Below, one piece after another: positions 1-8,825 of a DNA stretch of 64,000 bases. Location: positions 2,160,001-2,224,000 of the forward strand of contig NZ_CP071794.1 in assembly GCF_017498565.1 (NCBI RefSeq), read 5' to 3'. The translations under genes and the position numbers were made by a program. The stretch's first letter is position 1, and the number at the start of each line of letters is the position of its first letter. This DNA is from Parasphingorhabdus cellanae (GTDB lineage: Bacteria > Pseudomonadota > Alphaproteobacteria > Sphingomonadales > Sphingomonadaceae). The notes under the pieces are model-generated. The model had not been told where the DNA came from. It saw nothing but the letters and a program-made list of their open reading frames with translations, and searched no databases.

Positions 1-69
1 CAAATGGCCAAGGATGCTGAGGAAAAGGCCAAGAAAGCAGAAGAAGAAAAAGCGGCAAAAACCAACTAG
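1..69 (+). CDS. C-terminal tail of an upstream gene, probably YidC (partial)
   Basis: Frame 1 is open from the window edge to a TAG at 67-69. It encodes a highly charged Lys/Glu/Ala-rich tail of 22 residues ending in KAAKTN. Membrane insertase YidC commonly ends in a charged cytoplasmic tail, and in many alphaproteobacteria yidC lies directly upstream of engB, which is the next gene here. The assignment therefore rests on gene order and tail composition only. No domain is visible, and any protein with a charged tail would fit. Confidence 0.5.
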   Translation, partial: QMAKDAEEKAKKAEEEKAAKTN

Positions 70-91
70 GCCGCCCCCCTGCTCCGGGTTT

Positions 92-190
92 GTCGTCCTG
101 AACTTGATTACCTTCGGTGGTCTTTCGACTCAGGATGCACAGTGGATGCCGCGACTAAAATACTAGATCCTGAAACAAGTTCAGGACGAC
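92..190. repeat. Palindromic intergenic repeat (family A, copy 1)
   Basis: A perfect 15-bp inverted repeat: GTCGTCCTGAACTTG at 92-106 and its reverse complement at 176-190, enclosing 69 bp. The right arm contains CCTGAAACAAGTTCAGG, itself a palindromic core. The same core and overall length recur at 24827-24923, so both belong to one dispersed family. It lies between the yidC-like tail and engB and overlaps the upstream in-frame ATG of engB at 142. That argues for the later start at 202. Confidence 0.75.
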
Positions 191-201
191 GGATCGATAT
201 T

Positions 202-834
202 ATGAAACCACTGCACCCAAAAATCTTTTCCGGACCGATTTCTTTCTTGAAATCTGCACCGCAGCTACAATTCTTACCGGATCCGACGGCTCCGGAAATT
301 GCCTTTGCGGGCCGGTCTAACGTCGGCAAGTCGTCGCTAATCAATGCATTGACGGGCCGCAACGGGCTCGCGCGGACATCCAATACCCCGGGCCGGACGC
401 AGGAACTGAATTTTTTCGACATTGGGGACACTTCAAACGGGCCGCCGATCTTCCGGATCTGCGACATGCCGGGCTATGGCTTTGCCAAAGCCCCGCCAAA
501 AGTCGTTCAGAAGTGGCGCTACCTGATCAACGATTATCTGCGCGGGCGGCAAGTGCTCAAGCGCACTTTTGTGCTGATTGATTCGCGCCATGGGATCAAG
601 AATACCGATGAAAATGTGCTGGAGATGCTCGACAAAGCGGCTGTCAGCTACCGGATCGTGATGACCAAGGCTGATAAGGTGAAAACCACCGAGCTGGAGG
701 CGACCAAAGAAAAAGTCATTGCTGCGGCGAAAAAGCATCCGGCCGCACATCCCGAATTGATCATCACTTCTTCGGAGAAAAAGCAGGGCATTGACGCACT
801 GCGCATGGCGGTGCTCGAAGCCGTTCAGATATAG
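202..834 (+). CDS. engB: Ribosome biogenesis GTPase EngB (YihA/YsxC)
   Basis: A small essential GTPase needed for large-subunit ribosome assembly in the cytoplasm. All G motifs are visible in the 210-residue product: G1 GRSNVGKS (37-44), the TPGRTQ switch I region (about 62-67), G3 DMPGYG (88-93), G4 TKAD (155-158) and a G5-like TSSEKK near the C-terminus. Length fits the family. An in-frame ATG at 142 exists, but the extra 20 residues would be encoded by an intergenic palindromic repeat, so I start at 202 (MKPLHPK). It follows the probable yidC tail, the usual neighbour. Confidence 0.95.
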   Translation: MKPLHPKIFSGPISFLKSAPQLQFLPDPTAPEIAFAGRSNVGKSSLINALTGRNGLARTSNTPGRTQELNFFDIGDTSNGPPIFRICDMPGYGFAKAPPKVVQKWRYLINDYLRGRQVLKRTFVLIDSRHGIKNTDENVLEMLDKAAVSYRIVMTKADKVKTTELEATKEKVIAAAKKHPAAHPELIITSSEKKQGIDALRMAVLEAVQI

Positions 835-936
835 GTTCAGATGCCAGTTAGCGTAACTTTCCTCATAAATATCGCGAATATCAGGATATAAGATTCCCGC
901 TTCCGCTCTAATGACGAGTGCGTTAGGTATGTGTTT

Positions 937-1608
937 ATGAAACTGATAATCGGAAACAAAGCCTATTCCAGCTGGTCCATGCGTGGATGGCTCGCCTGCA
1001 AACAGTCCGGGCTCTCGTTCGAAGAGCTCACCGTGCCGCTCTATGGTGAGGATTGGGATGAGATGCGGGTTAGCGAAAATTTTGCGCCATCCGGCGGCAA
1101 GGTCCCCATTTTGTGGGATGGCGAAAGCGTGATCTGGGACAGTCTCGCGATCATCGACTGGCTCGCCGACAAAACCCATCGCGACCGCTTCTGGCCCAAA
1201 GATGAGACAGCGCGTGGTATGGCCCGTTCGATGGCTGCCGAGATGCACAGCGGCTTTATGGCGCTGCGTAAACAGTGCCCGATGAACACTCGCAAGCGCT
1301 TCGAAGGGCTTCAATTCACGCTAGAGGTGGTTCAGGATGCCGCCCGTATCATGCAGCTATGGGCACAAGCACGGGCGCGCTTTGGCGGTGGCGGGCCGTT
1401 TCTATTTGGTACGTTTGGTGCGGTTGATATCATGTATGCACCGATTATTTCACGGTTCCAGACTTATGGAATTCAGGTTCCCGGCTTTGCCGCATCCTAT
1501 ATGGATACCATGCTCGGCCATGACTGGATGGTTCAGTGGATGGAGGCCGCCGAAGAAGAACCATGGGTAATCGAACATTTTGATGCACCTGAAGCGGCAA
1601 GAGGCTGA
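937..1608 (+). CDS. Glutathione S-transferase family protein
   Basis: A 223-residue protein with an N-terminal thioredoxin-like GST fold: MKLIIGNKAYSSWSMRGWLA contains the Ser-rich active-site loop, and GGKVPILWDGESVIWDSLAI carries the cis-Pro and the Glu/Asp-Ser glutathione-binding turn (about residues 50-70). The C-terminal half is helical, as in GSTs. Such proteins conjugate or reduce electrophiles with glutathione; the substrate cannot be read from sequence. A GTG at 931 is two codons upstream, but ATG 937 gives the typical family start. It sits 8 bp before dapE and may be cotranscribed with it. Confidence 0.85.
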   Translation: MKLIIGNKAYSSWSMRGWLACKQSGLSFEELTVPLYGEDWDEMRVSENFAPSGGKVPILWDGESVIWDSLAIIDWLADKTHRDRFWPKDETARGMARSMAAEMHSGFMALRKQCPMNTRKRFEGLQFTLEVVQDAARIMQLWAQARARFGGGGPFLFGTFGAVDIMYAPIISRFQTYGIQVPGFAASYMDTMLGHDWMVQWMEAAEEEPWVIEHFDAPEAARG

Positions 1609-1616
1609 ACCACAAT

Positions 1617-2759
1617 ATGAGCGACAATAGCGCCCTCGAGCTGGCCAAGCGGCTGATCGCCTGCCCGAGCATCACGCCTGCAACCGGTATCGTGTTTGAC
1701 GAAATGGAAGCGATGCTCCAACCCTTAGGGTTTGAGGTGTCGCGCTTCATTGCCGGTGACAGGCCCGAGGACGAGGGTCTTGGCGGCGCGGTTGAGAATC
1801 TTTTCGCCATCCGCAGAGGTCCAGAAGGCGCACGCCATTTTGCCTTCGCGGGACATCTCGATGTCGTTCCACCCGGCGAAGGCTGGGGCAGTGACCCTTT
1901 TGTTCCCAAAGTCAAAGGCGATCTACTACACGGACGCGGCGCGGTGGATATGAAAGGCAGCATCGCCGCCTTTGTCAGCACCTTGCACAGCCTGCCTAGC
2001 GACCTCGGGACGATCAGCCTGATCATCACCGGTGACGAAGAGGGACCAGCGCGCTTTGGCACAGTCGCTTTGATGGATCTGATGGCAGAGCGCGGCATTA
2101 CCCCTGATCTATGCCTTGTTGGAGAGCCCACGTCAGTGAACCAGCTCGGCGATATGATGAAAATTGGACGGCGCGGATCGGTCAATATGTGGATCACCGT
2201 CAATGGCACGCAAGGCCATGTTGCCTATCCTCATCTCGCCGACAATCCGATCACCAAGCTCGGTACTATCTTGAGCGAAATTGACGCACTCCAGCTGGAC
2301 GAAGGCACCGATTGGTTTCAGCCGAGCAACATCGAATTTACCGACCTCAGCGTTGGCAATCCGGCGCATAATGTTATCCCTGCCAAAGCCGAAGGACGTT
2401 TGTCGATCCGGTTTAATGACCAGCATAGCGGAGATAGTCTAAGCGGGCTGGTGCGCGAAATTGTAGAGCGTAACGGCGGTGAGCTGAACCCGATTATTTC
2501 CGGTGAACCGTTTCTGACCCCTCCGGGAGAGTTGTCGGGGTTGATTGGCGAGGCCATTACCGAAGTGACCGGAGTGGAACCGGAATTGTCCACCACGGGC
2601 GGCACGTCCGATGCGCGCTTCCTGTCGAAAATTGTACCAGTGGTGGAATTTGGCCTTTGTAACGCAACCATGCACAAGTTGGATGAAGCAGTGGCGGTGG
2701 ATGATCTCGATCAACTGGCAAAAATCTATGCGCTGGTTGTAAAACGCGCGCTTAGCTAG
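1617..2759 (+). CDS. dapE: Succinyl-diaminopimelate desuccinylase DapE
   Basis: Hydrolyses N-succinyl-LL-diaminopimelate to LL-DAP and succinate in lysine and peptidoglycan precursor synthesis. It is a 380-residue M20 di-zinc hydrolase. Visible ligands and catalytic residues are H80 and D82 in AGHLDVVPPGEG, D111 in GRGAVDMKG, E141/E142 in GDEEGPA, the EPTS motif and a C-terminal His in NATMHKLDE. Length is typical for proteobacterial DapE (about 375-385). The gene starts 8 bp after the GST stop. A downstream partner dapD is not in the window. Confidence 0.95.
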   Translation: MSDNSALELAKRLIACPSITPATGIVFDEMEAMLQPLGFEVSRFIAGDRPEDEGLGGAVENLFAIRRGPEGARHFAFAGHLDVVPPGEGWGSDPFVPKVKGDLLHGRGAVDMKGSIAAFVSTLHSLPSDLGTISLIITGDEEGPARFGTVALMDLMAERGITPDLCLVGEPTSVNQLGDMMKIGRRGSVNMWITVNGTQGHVAYPHLADNPITKLGTILSEIDALQLDEGTDWFQPSNIEFTDLSVGNPAHNVIPAKAEGRLSIRFNDQHSGDSLSGLVREIVERNGGELNPIISGEPFLTPPGELSGLIGEAITEVTGVEPELSTTGGTSDARFLSKIVPVVEFGLCNATMHKLDEAVAVDDLDQLAKIYALVVKRALS

Positions 2760-2762
2760 TTA

Positions 2763-3323
2763 CTATCGCCGTCTTCGCAAAATAATATAAAGCGCCCCCG
2801 CCCCGCCATGACGCGGATGCGCGCGTCGGACCGCCGCGATATGGGAAGCGTGGCGAGATGCCGCCAGCCAATCCGAAATCGCCGCGCGGATCGCCCCGCG
2901 CCCGCCTTCACGCCGCCGTTGTTCCTCGCTGCGCGCTTTGCCGGTGATCAGTAAGATCGCGCGATGGCCTGCCGCTATGCTGAGTTCCAAGGCGCTATCC
3001 AGGCGCCCATGCGCTGATGATAATGTATAACCATGCAGGTCAATGGTAACGTCAGGCTGGACAACGCCCTTGTTCAGGCGCCGGTCCCAATGGCCATCAA
3101 GGCCTGCTTTTTCTGGAACAGCAACCTGTTCCTTCAACGGTATCGCCTTGGCCGAAACACCGCCAAAACTTTCCGCCGTAATTGGTCCACGTCGCTCTGG
3201 CAGCTTTTTCGCAACAGGTAGCGCTTTCACCCGACTCACACGTGCCTCATCCAGCGGCTTTACCGTTTCGATGACTTTCTGCCATAGCGCCTTTTCACCG
3301 GCGGTAAGGGGCCGGTCAGACAT
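2763..3323 (-). CDS. Smr/MutS2 C-terminal domain protein
   Basis: A 186-residue protein with a low-complexity, basic N-terminal half (to about residue 85) and a C-terminal Smr domain. The domain shows the DLHGYT motif (about residues 94-99), the LLITGKA strand (about 125-131) and the final GALYIILRRR. Smr domains bind nucleic acids and some are endonucleases; the DLHGxx motif seen here is the usual conserved active-site segment. It begins 5 bp after the mltA stop and is probably the last gene of the timA-mltA-smr transcription unit. It converges with dapE, ending 3 bp from its stop. Confidence 0.88.
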   Translation of the reverse strand: MSDRPLTAGEKALWQKVIETVKPLDEARVSRVKALPVAKKLPERRGPITAESFGGVSAKAIPLKEQVAVPEKAGLDGHWDRRLNKGVVQPDVTIDLHGYTLSSAHGRLDSALELSIAAGHRAILLITGKARSEEQRRREGGRGAIRAAISDWLAASRHASHIAAVRRAHPRHGGAGALYIILRRRR

Positions 3324-3328
3324 GCGGC

Positions 3329-4645
3329 CTAATTGCCTTGCTGGCTTTGAAGTAGCTTGGCAACGCTACCTTTGGGCAGGAAGATCAATGCCTGTCCGCG
3401 GGAAGACATACCGCCGGCAATTTGCGCTGCTTCTTCGCCTGCGCCCCAGAATGTATCAAACCGGTTTGATCCCTTGATCGCGCCACCGGTATCCTGCGCA
3501 ACCCAAAGGCCATCCGCGATATTATGATCCATATCGAGGAAAACCGGCGCGCCGAGCGGGACAAATTTCGGGTCAGAAGCGACCGATGTACGGCCGACCA
3601 CCGGATGACTCATCGCGCCCAACGGACCGGGCCCGGTGAGCTCGCGAAAGAAAATATAGCTCTTATTCTCCCGCATGATCTTGCGCCCCTCTTCAGGATT
3701 GGCACGCAGCCATTCGATAATGCCCTGCATATTGGTTTTGCCGTCGGCAAGCAGCCCGCGCTCACGCATCACGCGACCAATACCGGTATAATCGCGGCCG
3801 TTCTGTCCATCATAGCCGATCCGCATAACCGAACCATCAGGCATGGCGACACGGCCAGAACCCTGAATCTGCAGGAAGAAAAACTCTATATAATCCGACG
3901 CCCAGGCGAGTTCGAGACCTTTGCCTTGCAACGCGCCATCATCAATTTGCGCGCGCTCTTCAAATGGGACTAGCTTGGTGCCATCTACCTTGCCTCTTAT
4001 GCGCTTGTCTTTCAGACCATCCGAAAACTGGCCGAGATCGACATCAAGCAGGTTGGATGGGCGCTTGTAAATCGGCACCTGACTGACGTTGCTCCGGACA
4101 CGTGACCCTTGAATCTGTGGTTCAAAATAACCGGTCGCAAAGGCTTTGCCATCGCCAACCTGCACCGCTTCAAAATAGCCTTCAAAGAAACTGCGCGCGT
4201 CATTGTCCTGCCAAGCTTTGGCAGCCTCGCAGGATTGTCGCCAATCCTCGCCCTCTGTCAAACCGCTATTGTCGGTGCGACGAACTAGCGAGGAACAGCT
4301 GGTGCGAAAAGATTTGAGAGCAGCAGTGGCTTTGTCCGATTGCAAATTCAGCGATGGAATATCTGGGCCTAGAGCAATACCTGCTCCCGTGGCCCGGGTG
4401 TCATCATCGGAAACCGGGGTGATCTGTTCAGAGTCAACAGCTTCAATCGTACCCGCCGTCTGCTGGACGGGTGCTTGCCTGACCGCAGCGCGTGTCGGCC
4501 CTGATTGAGGAGATTGGGCCGGAACGTCGCCCTGCACCCACTCTCCGTTTCCAGCAGGTGCGCCGCGCGCCGCACCTTCAGGAATGATAGACAGCGAGCA
4601 AGCGCTCAGCAGCGTCATTGCGCCCAAAAATCCTCCGATTTTCAT
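3329..4645 (-). CDS. mltA: Membrane-bound lytic murein transglycosylase A (MltA)
   Basis: Cleaves the MurNAc-GlcNAc bond of peptidoglycan to make 1,6-anhydro ends, acting at the periplasmic face of the outer membrane. The 438-residue product starts with a lipoprotein signal, lipobox LLSAC with Cys about residue 16. A variable linker follows, then the MltA domain with GYFEPQIQGSR and the C-terminal 3D domain (VAQDTGGAIKGSNRFDTFWG, carrying the catalytic-type Asp residues). An in-frame start exists at 4765 but overlaps timA coding sequence and would bury the signal peptide, so ATG 4645 is preferred. It lies 28 bp downstream of timA. Confidence 0.93.
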   Translation of the reverse strand: MKIGGFLGAMTLLSACSLSIIPEGAARGAPAGNGEWVQGDVPAQSPQSGPTRAAVRQAPVQQTAGTIEAVDSEQITPVSDDDTRATGAGIALGPDIPSLNLQSDKATAALKSFRTSCSSLVRRTDNSGLTEGEDWRQSCEAAKAWQDNDARSFFEGYFEAVQVGDGKAFATGYFEPQIQGSRVRSNVSQVPIYKRPSNLLDVDLGQFSDGLKDKRIRGKVDGTKLVPFEERAQIDDGALQGKGLELAWASDYIEFFFLQIQGSGRVAMPDGSVMRIGYDGQNGRDYTGIGRVMRERGLLADGKTNMQGIIEWLRANPEEGRKIMRENKSYIFFRELTGPGPLGAMSHPVVGRTSVASDPKFVPLGAPVFLDMDHNIADGLWVAQDTGGAIKGSNRFDTFWGAGEEAAQIAGGMSSRGQALIFLPKGSVAKLLQSQQGN

Positions 4646-4673
4646 GATTATAATATTATGGCCCACGCAGGAC

Positions 4674-5363
4674 TTACGCTTCGTCCGTCTCGTCGAGGAT
4701 CCAGTTCGGGTCAGCGCTGGAAAGATCGCGCATGAAGGTCCAGACGTCATGCGTATCAACCGCATCGGTCAGCGATCCGCCGATCAGCTTGCCATCCTTG
4801 TCTTTCACTACAGCTGCGATATCCGCATCAAAGCGTACGGTGATCCGTGCAACGCGGCGATCATAATCGGCGTCGGCAATCCGCGCCTCTTCGATCCGTA
4901 CGAGGCGATTTTCCAATATTTCGCCATTTTTCTCACGCGCTTCAATCGCGGAGACAAAGCTTTCGTAGACATCATCGTCACACAACTCTTTAAGCTGTTC
5001 ACGATCTCCCGTCCAAAAAGCTTCCAAAATCATGCCATAGGCCGCTTTCGCGCCTTCAACAAAACGTCCAGCGTCGAAATTGCGATCAGCATTGATGATC
5101 GCGCGCATGCCCGATTCGGCAGCAGCGTCATAGATCATCGTGGGCTGCGGTGCAGGCGCGGAGGAAGCCGGTACGATGTCGGGAATAGGGCTATCCCGAT
5201 TTTCATCATGGGCAGCTCGGTCCTGAGGACGCTTATCCAAGCTATTCTCTACGTTACGGGGGGTATGTTCCTGCTCATGGCCGGTACGTTTTCCCAAAAC
5301 AGAATAAAGGCGCAGGCCCAAAAAAGCAGCTACCATCGCTAAAAGAACAATCTCGATAGTCAC
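4674..5363 (-). CDS. Tim44-like domain protein (TimA type)
   Basis: A 229-residue protein with one N-terminal membrane segment (MTIEIVLLAMVAAFLGLRLY), a polar linker, and a C-terminal Tim44-like/NTF2-fold domain from about residue 90 (AKAAYGMILEAFWTGDREQLKELCDDDVYESF). Alphaproteobacterial homologues of mitochondrial Tim44 are inner-membrane proteins of poorly known role, often encoded near mltA or secB as here. ATG 5363 has a GGAGATATC ribosome site just upstream. It heads the leftward block timA-mltA-smr and is divergent from secB. Confidence 0.85.
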   Translation of the reverse strand: MTIEIVLLAMVAAFLGLRLYSVLGKRTGHEQEHTPRNVENSLDKRPQDRAAHDENRDSPIPDIVPASSAPAPQPTMIYDAAAESGMRAIINADRNFDAGRFVEGAKAAYGMILEAFWTGDREQLKELCDDDVYESFVSAIEAREKNGEILENRLVRIEEARIADADYDRRVARITVRFDADIAAVVKDKDGKLIGGSLTDAVDTHDVWTFMRDLSSADPNWILDETDEA

Positions 5364-5670
5364 GATATCTCCAATATCTCAATTCCCTCCTACATAGGCA
5401 GGAACTGCGCCAGTTTCAAATGGCTTTCTCTTATTTGGCGCGTCTTTCACAAGCTATTGAGTGCTGTGGGGAGCGAATATCGACCGGTTTAGCCGCAAGT
5501 TTGTGAATATGGCCTTACGGAATATTACTGATGTCAGCCACTTATTCACCCCAAGGGCCGACATATTTGGGGCATTGCCCTGTCTTTAATCCCCTGCTAG
5601 GCGCGCTGCAAACGGGGCGTAAGAATGCTCCCTAACTTACTATACGTAATTTCCCGAAAGGATGAGCCAG
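5364..5670. other. Divergent intergenic region between timA and secB
   Basis: About 307 bp with no convincing gene on either strand. It must carry the leftward promoter for timA-mltA-smr and the rightward promoter for secB. A purine-rich GGAGATATC site precedes timA and GAAAGG precedes secB. I could not place -35/-10 pairs with confidence, and I see no RNA gene. Confidence 0.6.
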
Positions 5671-6183
5671 ATGGCTGATGAGAATGATAATATTACAACA
5701 CCGGAAGCCGCAGCCAATGGCGCCGATAATCAACCAAAAATTGGTGTTATCTCGCAATATGTAAAGGACTTGTCGGTTGAAAACCCCAACGCCCCAGATG
5801 TATATCAATGGGAAGTCCAACCGCAGATTGACGTACAGTTTAATATTGGTTCCAAGCCAGTATCTGACGAAGTGAACGAAGTTGAACTAAAAATCGACGT
5901 TGTTGCTAAGGCAGACCAAGGAATAGCGTTTCAGGTTGAGTTGCTTTATTGTGGTCTTTTCGGTCTGCGTAACGTCACCGATGAACAGGCACATCCGTTT
6001 CTATTTGCCGAAGCACCACGGCTATTATTCCCATTTGCGCGCGCGATTGTTTCCGACGCAGTCCGCGATGCCGGATTCCAGCCGCTGATGCTTGAGCCGA
6101 TTGATTTCACGGCCCTCTACATGCAACAGCGGGAGCAGCAGGCCGCGATGCAATCCGGAGAACAACCGGTTGGCAACGCCTGA
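5671..6183 (+). CDS. secB: Protein-export chaperone SecB
   Basis: A tetrameric cytoplasmic chaperone that keeps preproteins unfolded and hands them to SecA. The 170-residue product has the SecB core: QYVKDLSVENPNAP near residue 30, YQWEVQPQIDVQFN, and the FPFARAIVSDAVRDAGFQPLMLEPIDF segment near the C-terminus. Two ATGs are in frame, 5662 and 5671. GAAAGG at 5656-5661 directly abuts the first but lies 9 nt before the second, so 5671 is preferred. Alphaproteobacterial SecB usually has such an acidic N-terminus. Confidence 0.95.
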   Translation: MADENDNITTPEAAANGADNQPKIGVISQYVKDLSVENPNAPDVYQWEVQPQIDVQFNIGSKPVSDEVNEVELKIDVVAKADQGIAFQVELLYCGLFGLRNVTDEQAHPFLFAEAPRLLFPFARAIVSDAVRDAGFQPLMLEPIDFTALYMQQREQQAAMQSGEQPVGNA

Positions 6184-6237
6184 GCATAACGCCTTCGAGG
6201 GCATGAATATGCTGCAGGTTCGCTTCAGGGCACGCCG

Positions 6238-7827
6238 GTGAATCTGCTAAAATCTACTGGAATCATTGCCGGTCTGACGATGGTCAGCCGCATATTTGGG
6301 TTCGTGCGCGATATCATGCTCGCGCGCGTGCTCGGTGCGGGAGCAGCAGCAGATGCCTGGCAGCTCGCATTTCAACTCCCCAATATCTTCCGCCGGCTCT
6401 TTGCCGAGGGTGCGTTCTCGGCGGCGTTCGTTCCTCTCTTCAACCGCAAGATGGAAGAAGATGAACAACGTTCTGCCGCGCAGAATTTTGCGATTGATGT
6501 ATTGTCGGTGTTCGTCCCGATCCTGCTGATTTTCTCGGCCGTTATGATGCTGGCCATGCCCGCGATTATCTGGTTCATTGATGATTTCGGTGAAGGTGGC
6601 CGGACGAGCGATTTTTCCATCAGCTTAGCCCGGATAACTTTTCCTTATCTTGGCCTCATCAGCATCACGACCTTGTTCGCAGCGATCCTCAACAGCGTCA
6701 GCCGTTTTGCGGCTGCGGCGGCCGCACCGATCATGCTCAACATCTGCAAGATCACCGCATTGCTGATCGCGCTATGGATTGATGGTGGTGCTAATCCCCG
6801 CCAGACGGCCTATTTTCTCGCTTTCGCGGTGTCGATATCGGGGCTGCTGCAAATGCTATGGCTCTATTGCTGGGCACGTAAAGCGGGATTTTCATTCGCG
6901 ATTAGAAGACCAAAATTCACGCCTGATGTGAAAGAGCTCGGAGTACTGATCCTGCCTGCGGTTTTTGGTGCAGGTATTTATCAGATCAGCCGATTTATCG
7001 ACCTATTCTTCCTCGGCCGCTTGCCAGAAGGCAGCTTCGTCTATCTCGCCATGGGCGATCGGCTCAATCAATTACCGCTTGGTATTATCGGAATCGCGCT
7101 CGGCACGGCCATTCTGCCTGCCCTTTCCCGCTTCATTGCCAAAGATGATCCGGGGGGCGCACAGCGCCTGCAAAGCAACGCGATTGAGCTGGCAATGCTA
7201 CTCACAATCCCCGCTGCGATAGCCCTGTTCTTTGCCGCCGGACCGCTGGTCACATCCTTTTATGTCGGCGGAAATTTCAAGGCCAGCGACGGCGCGACGA
7301 CCGCCAGCGTGGTCGCCGCTTTGGTCATCGGACTGCCCGCCTATGTGCTGGTCAAAGTCCTGATCCCCGGCTTTTTTGCGCGCAAGGACACCCGGACGCC
7401 GGTTTATACCGCTGGCATATCACTGCTAATCAACATCACGTTGAACCTCATCCTGATACCGATTTACGGTATTTATGGGCTCGCACTGGCGGGGGCGCTG
7501 GCGGCTTGGTGCAATTGTACTATGCTCTACACCATGCTGCATCGGCGCGGTCATTATCGAATTGAACTGTCGCTGTTGCTGCGCATCTTGCGGATCACCC
7601 TCTCAGCGCTCGGCATGGCAATGGTGCTGATCTATGCCGTTCCGCTGGGCGAAGGCCTTTATGACGGCAATATCTGGCAACGGATTGGATCGATTACAGC
7701 GCTGGTCAGCGCGGGCGGTCTTGTCTATGCGGTGCTGGCATGGGTGACCGGCGCAGTGGACCGCGACAAGATCACCATGCTGACGAAGAAAAAAGCAGCC
7801 GAACAGGCAGGACAAGAAGGACAATGA
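6238..7827 (+). CDS. murJ: Lipid II flippase MurJ (MviN)
   Basis: A polytopic inner-membrane protein of the MOP superfamily that flips lipid II to the periplasm for peptidoglycan synthesis. The 529-residue product shows the conserved N-terminus with STGIIAGLTMVSRIFGFVRD and LARVLGAGAAADAW, then LPNIFRRLFAEGAFSAAFVPLF, and about 14 hydrophobic segments. The start codon is GTG at 6238. Its stop is next to trpS (possible ATGA overlap), suggesting translational coupling. Upstream secB ends 54 bp away. Confidence 0.95.
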   Translation: MNLLKSTGIIAGLTMVSRIFGFVRDIMLARVLGAGAAADAWQLAFQLPNIFRRLFAEGAFSAAFVPLFNRKMEEDEQRSAAQNFAIDVLSVFVPILLIFSAVMMLAMPAIIWFIDDFGEGGRTSDFSISLARITFPYLGLISITTLFAAILNSVSRFAAAAAAPIMLNICKITALLIALWIDGGANPRQTAYFLAFAVSISGLLQMLWLYCWARKAGFSFAIRRPKFTPDVKELGVLILPAVFGAGIYQISRFIDLFFLGRLPEGSFVYLAMGDRLNQLPLGIIGIALGTAILPALSRFIAKDDPGGAQRLQSNAIELAMLLTIPAAIALFFAAGPLVTSFYVGGNFKASDGATTASVVAALVIGLPAYVLVKVLIPGFFARKDTRTPVYTAGISLLINITLNLILIPIYGIYGLALAGALAAWCNCTMLYTMLHRRGHYRIELSLLLRILRITLSALGMAMVLIYAVPLGEGLYDGNIWQRIGSITALVSAGGLVYAVLAWVTGAVDRDKITMLTKKKAAEQAGQEGQ

Positions 7828-7829
7828 TC

Positions 7830-8825
7830 ATGCGTACGGTTTCGGGCATTCAGCCCACAGGTAATCTCCATCTCGGTAATTATCTGGGCGCGATCAAAAA
7901 CTGGGTGAAGCTGCAGCAGGAGTCCGAGTGCCTGTTCTTTCTTGCCGACCTTCACGCGATCACGGTCCCCAATGACCCGTCGGAATTGTCTGCCAATTGC
8001 CGCAACATGGTGGCAGCGCTTGTTGCTGCCGGCGTAGACACCAAAAAGTCGATCCTGTTCAATCAGGCGCGGGTGCCACAGCATGTGGAGCTGGCCTGGA
8101 TGCTGATCTGCAACACACCGATGGGATGGCTCGACCGGATGACCCAGTTCAAGGAAAAATCCGGCAAGCACAAACAGCGGTCATCCTTGGGCCTCTACGG
8201 CTATCCGGTGCTGCAAGCGGCTGATGTGCTTATCTATCGAGCCACCCACGTACCGGTGGGTGAGGATCAGAAGCAGCATCTCGAGCTTGCCCGCGATATC
8301 GCGACCAAATTTAACAATGATACCGGACAGGACGTCTTCATCCTGCCCGAACCCTATATCGGCGCAACCGCCGCGCGGATTATGTCGCTGCGCGATGGTG
8401 CGGCGAAAATGTCGAAATCCGATCCGTCAGATTTGAGCCGGATCAACATGACCGATGATGACGACACCATCGCCAAGAAGATCAAAAAGGCGCGTACCGA
8501 TGCTGATCCCCTGCCCGGTAAGTTGGAGGAGCTGGAAGGCCGTGCGGAGGCGACAAATCTCGTCGGCATATATGCTGCGCTGGAAGACAGCACCCCGCAG
8601 GCGGTGCTCGACCAACATGCTGGCAAGGGCTTTGGTGACTTCAAGCCTGCTTTAGCGGACCTCGCCGTGGCCAAACTTTCGCCAATCCGCGACCGCTATG
8701 AAGAGCTGCGCCAAGATGAAAGCGCAATTGATGCGATTTTGCGCGATGGCGCGGAGCGTGCACAGACATTGGCACAGCCGACAGTGGATAAAGCTTATGC
8801 GGCTTTGGGGCTGCTAAGGGGTTAG
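7830..8825 (+). CDS. trpS: Tryptophan--tRNA ligase
   Basis: A class Ic aminoacyl-tRNA synthetase charging tRNA-Trp. The 331-residue product has the HIGH-type motif PTGNLHLGNYLG (residues 9-20) and KMSKS at 193-197. The substrate-binding region MGWLDRMTQFKEK is also clear. Possible starts are ATG 7824, which overlaps the murJ stop, and ATG 7830. AAGGA ending at 7821 is 8 nt from 7830, so that start is preferred and gives the usual MRTVSGIQPTG N-terminus. The 3' end overlaps the convergent AbgT gene by 4 bp. Confidence 0.96.
   Translation: MRTVSGIQPTGNLHLGNYLGAIKNWVKLQQESECLFFLADLHAITVPNDPSELSANCRNMVAALVAAGVDTKKSILFNQARVPQHVELAWMLICNTPMGWLDRMTQFKEKSGKHKQRSSLGLYGYPVLQAADVLIYRATHVPVGEDQKQHLELARDIATKFNNDTGQDVFILPEPYIGATAARIMSLRDGAAKMSKSDPSDLSRINMTDDDDTIAKKIKKARTDADPLPGKLEELEGRAEATNLVGIYAALEDSTPQAVLDQHAGKGFGDFKPALADLAVAKLSPIRDRYEELRQDESAIDAILRDGAERAQTLAQPTVDKAYAALGLLRG

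Noticed and set aside
142..201. Upstream extension of engB
   Set aside because: It is encoded by a dispersed palindromic repeat and gives residues not expected in the EngB family.
433..1314. A 293-codon minus-strand open frame across engB and the GST gene
   Set aside because: It crosses the boundary of two recognised plus-strand genes and shows no domain.
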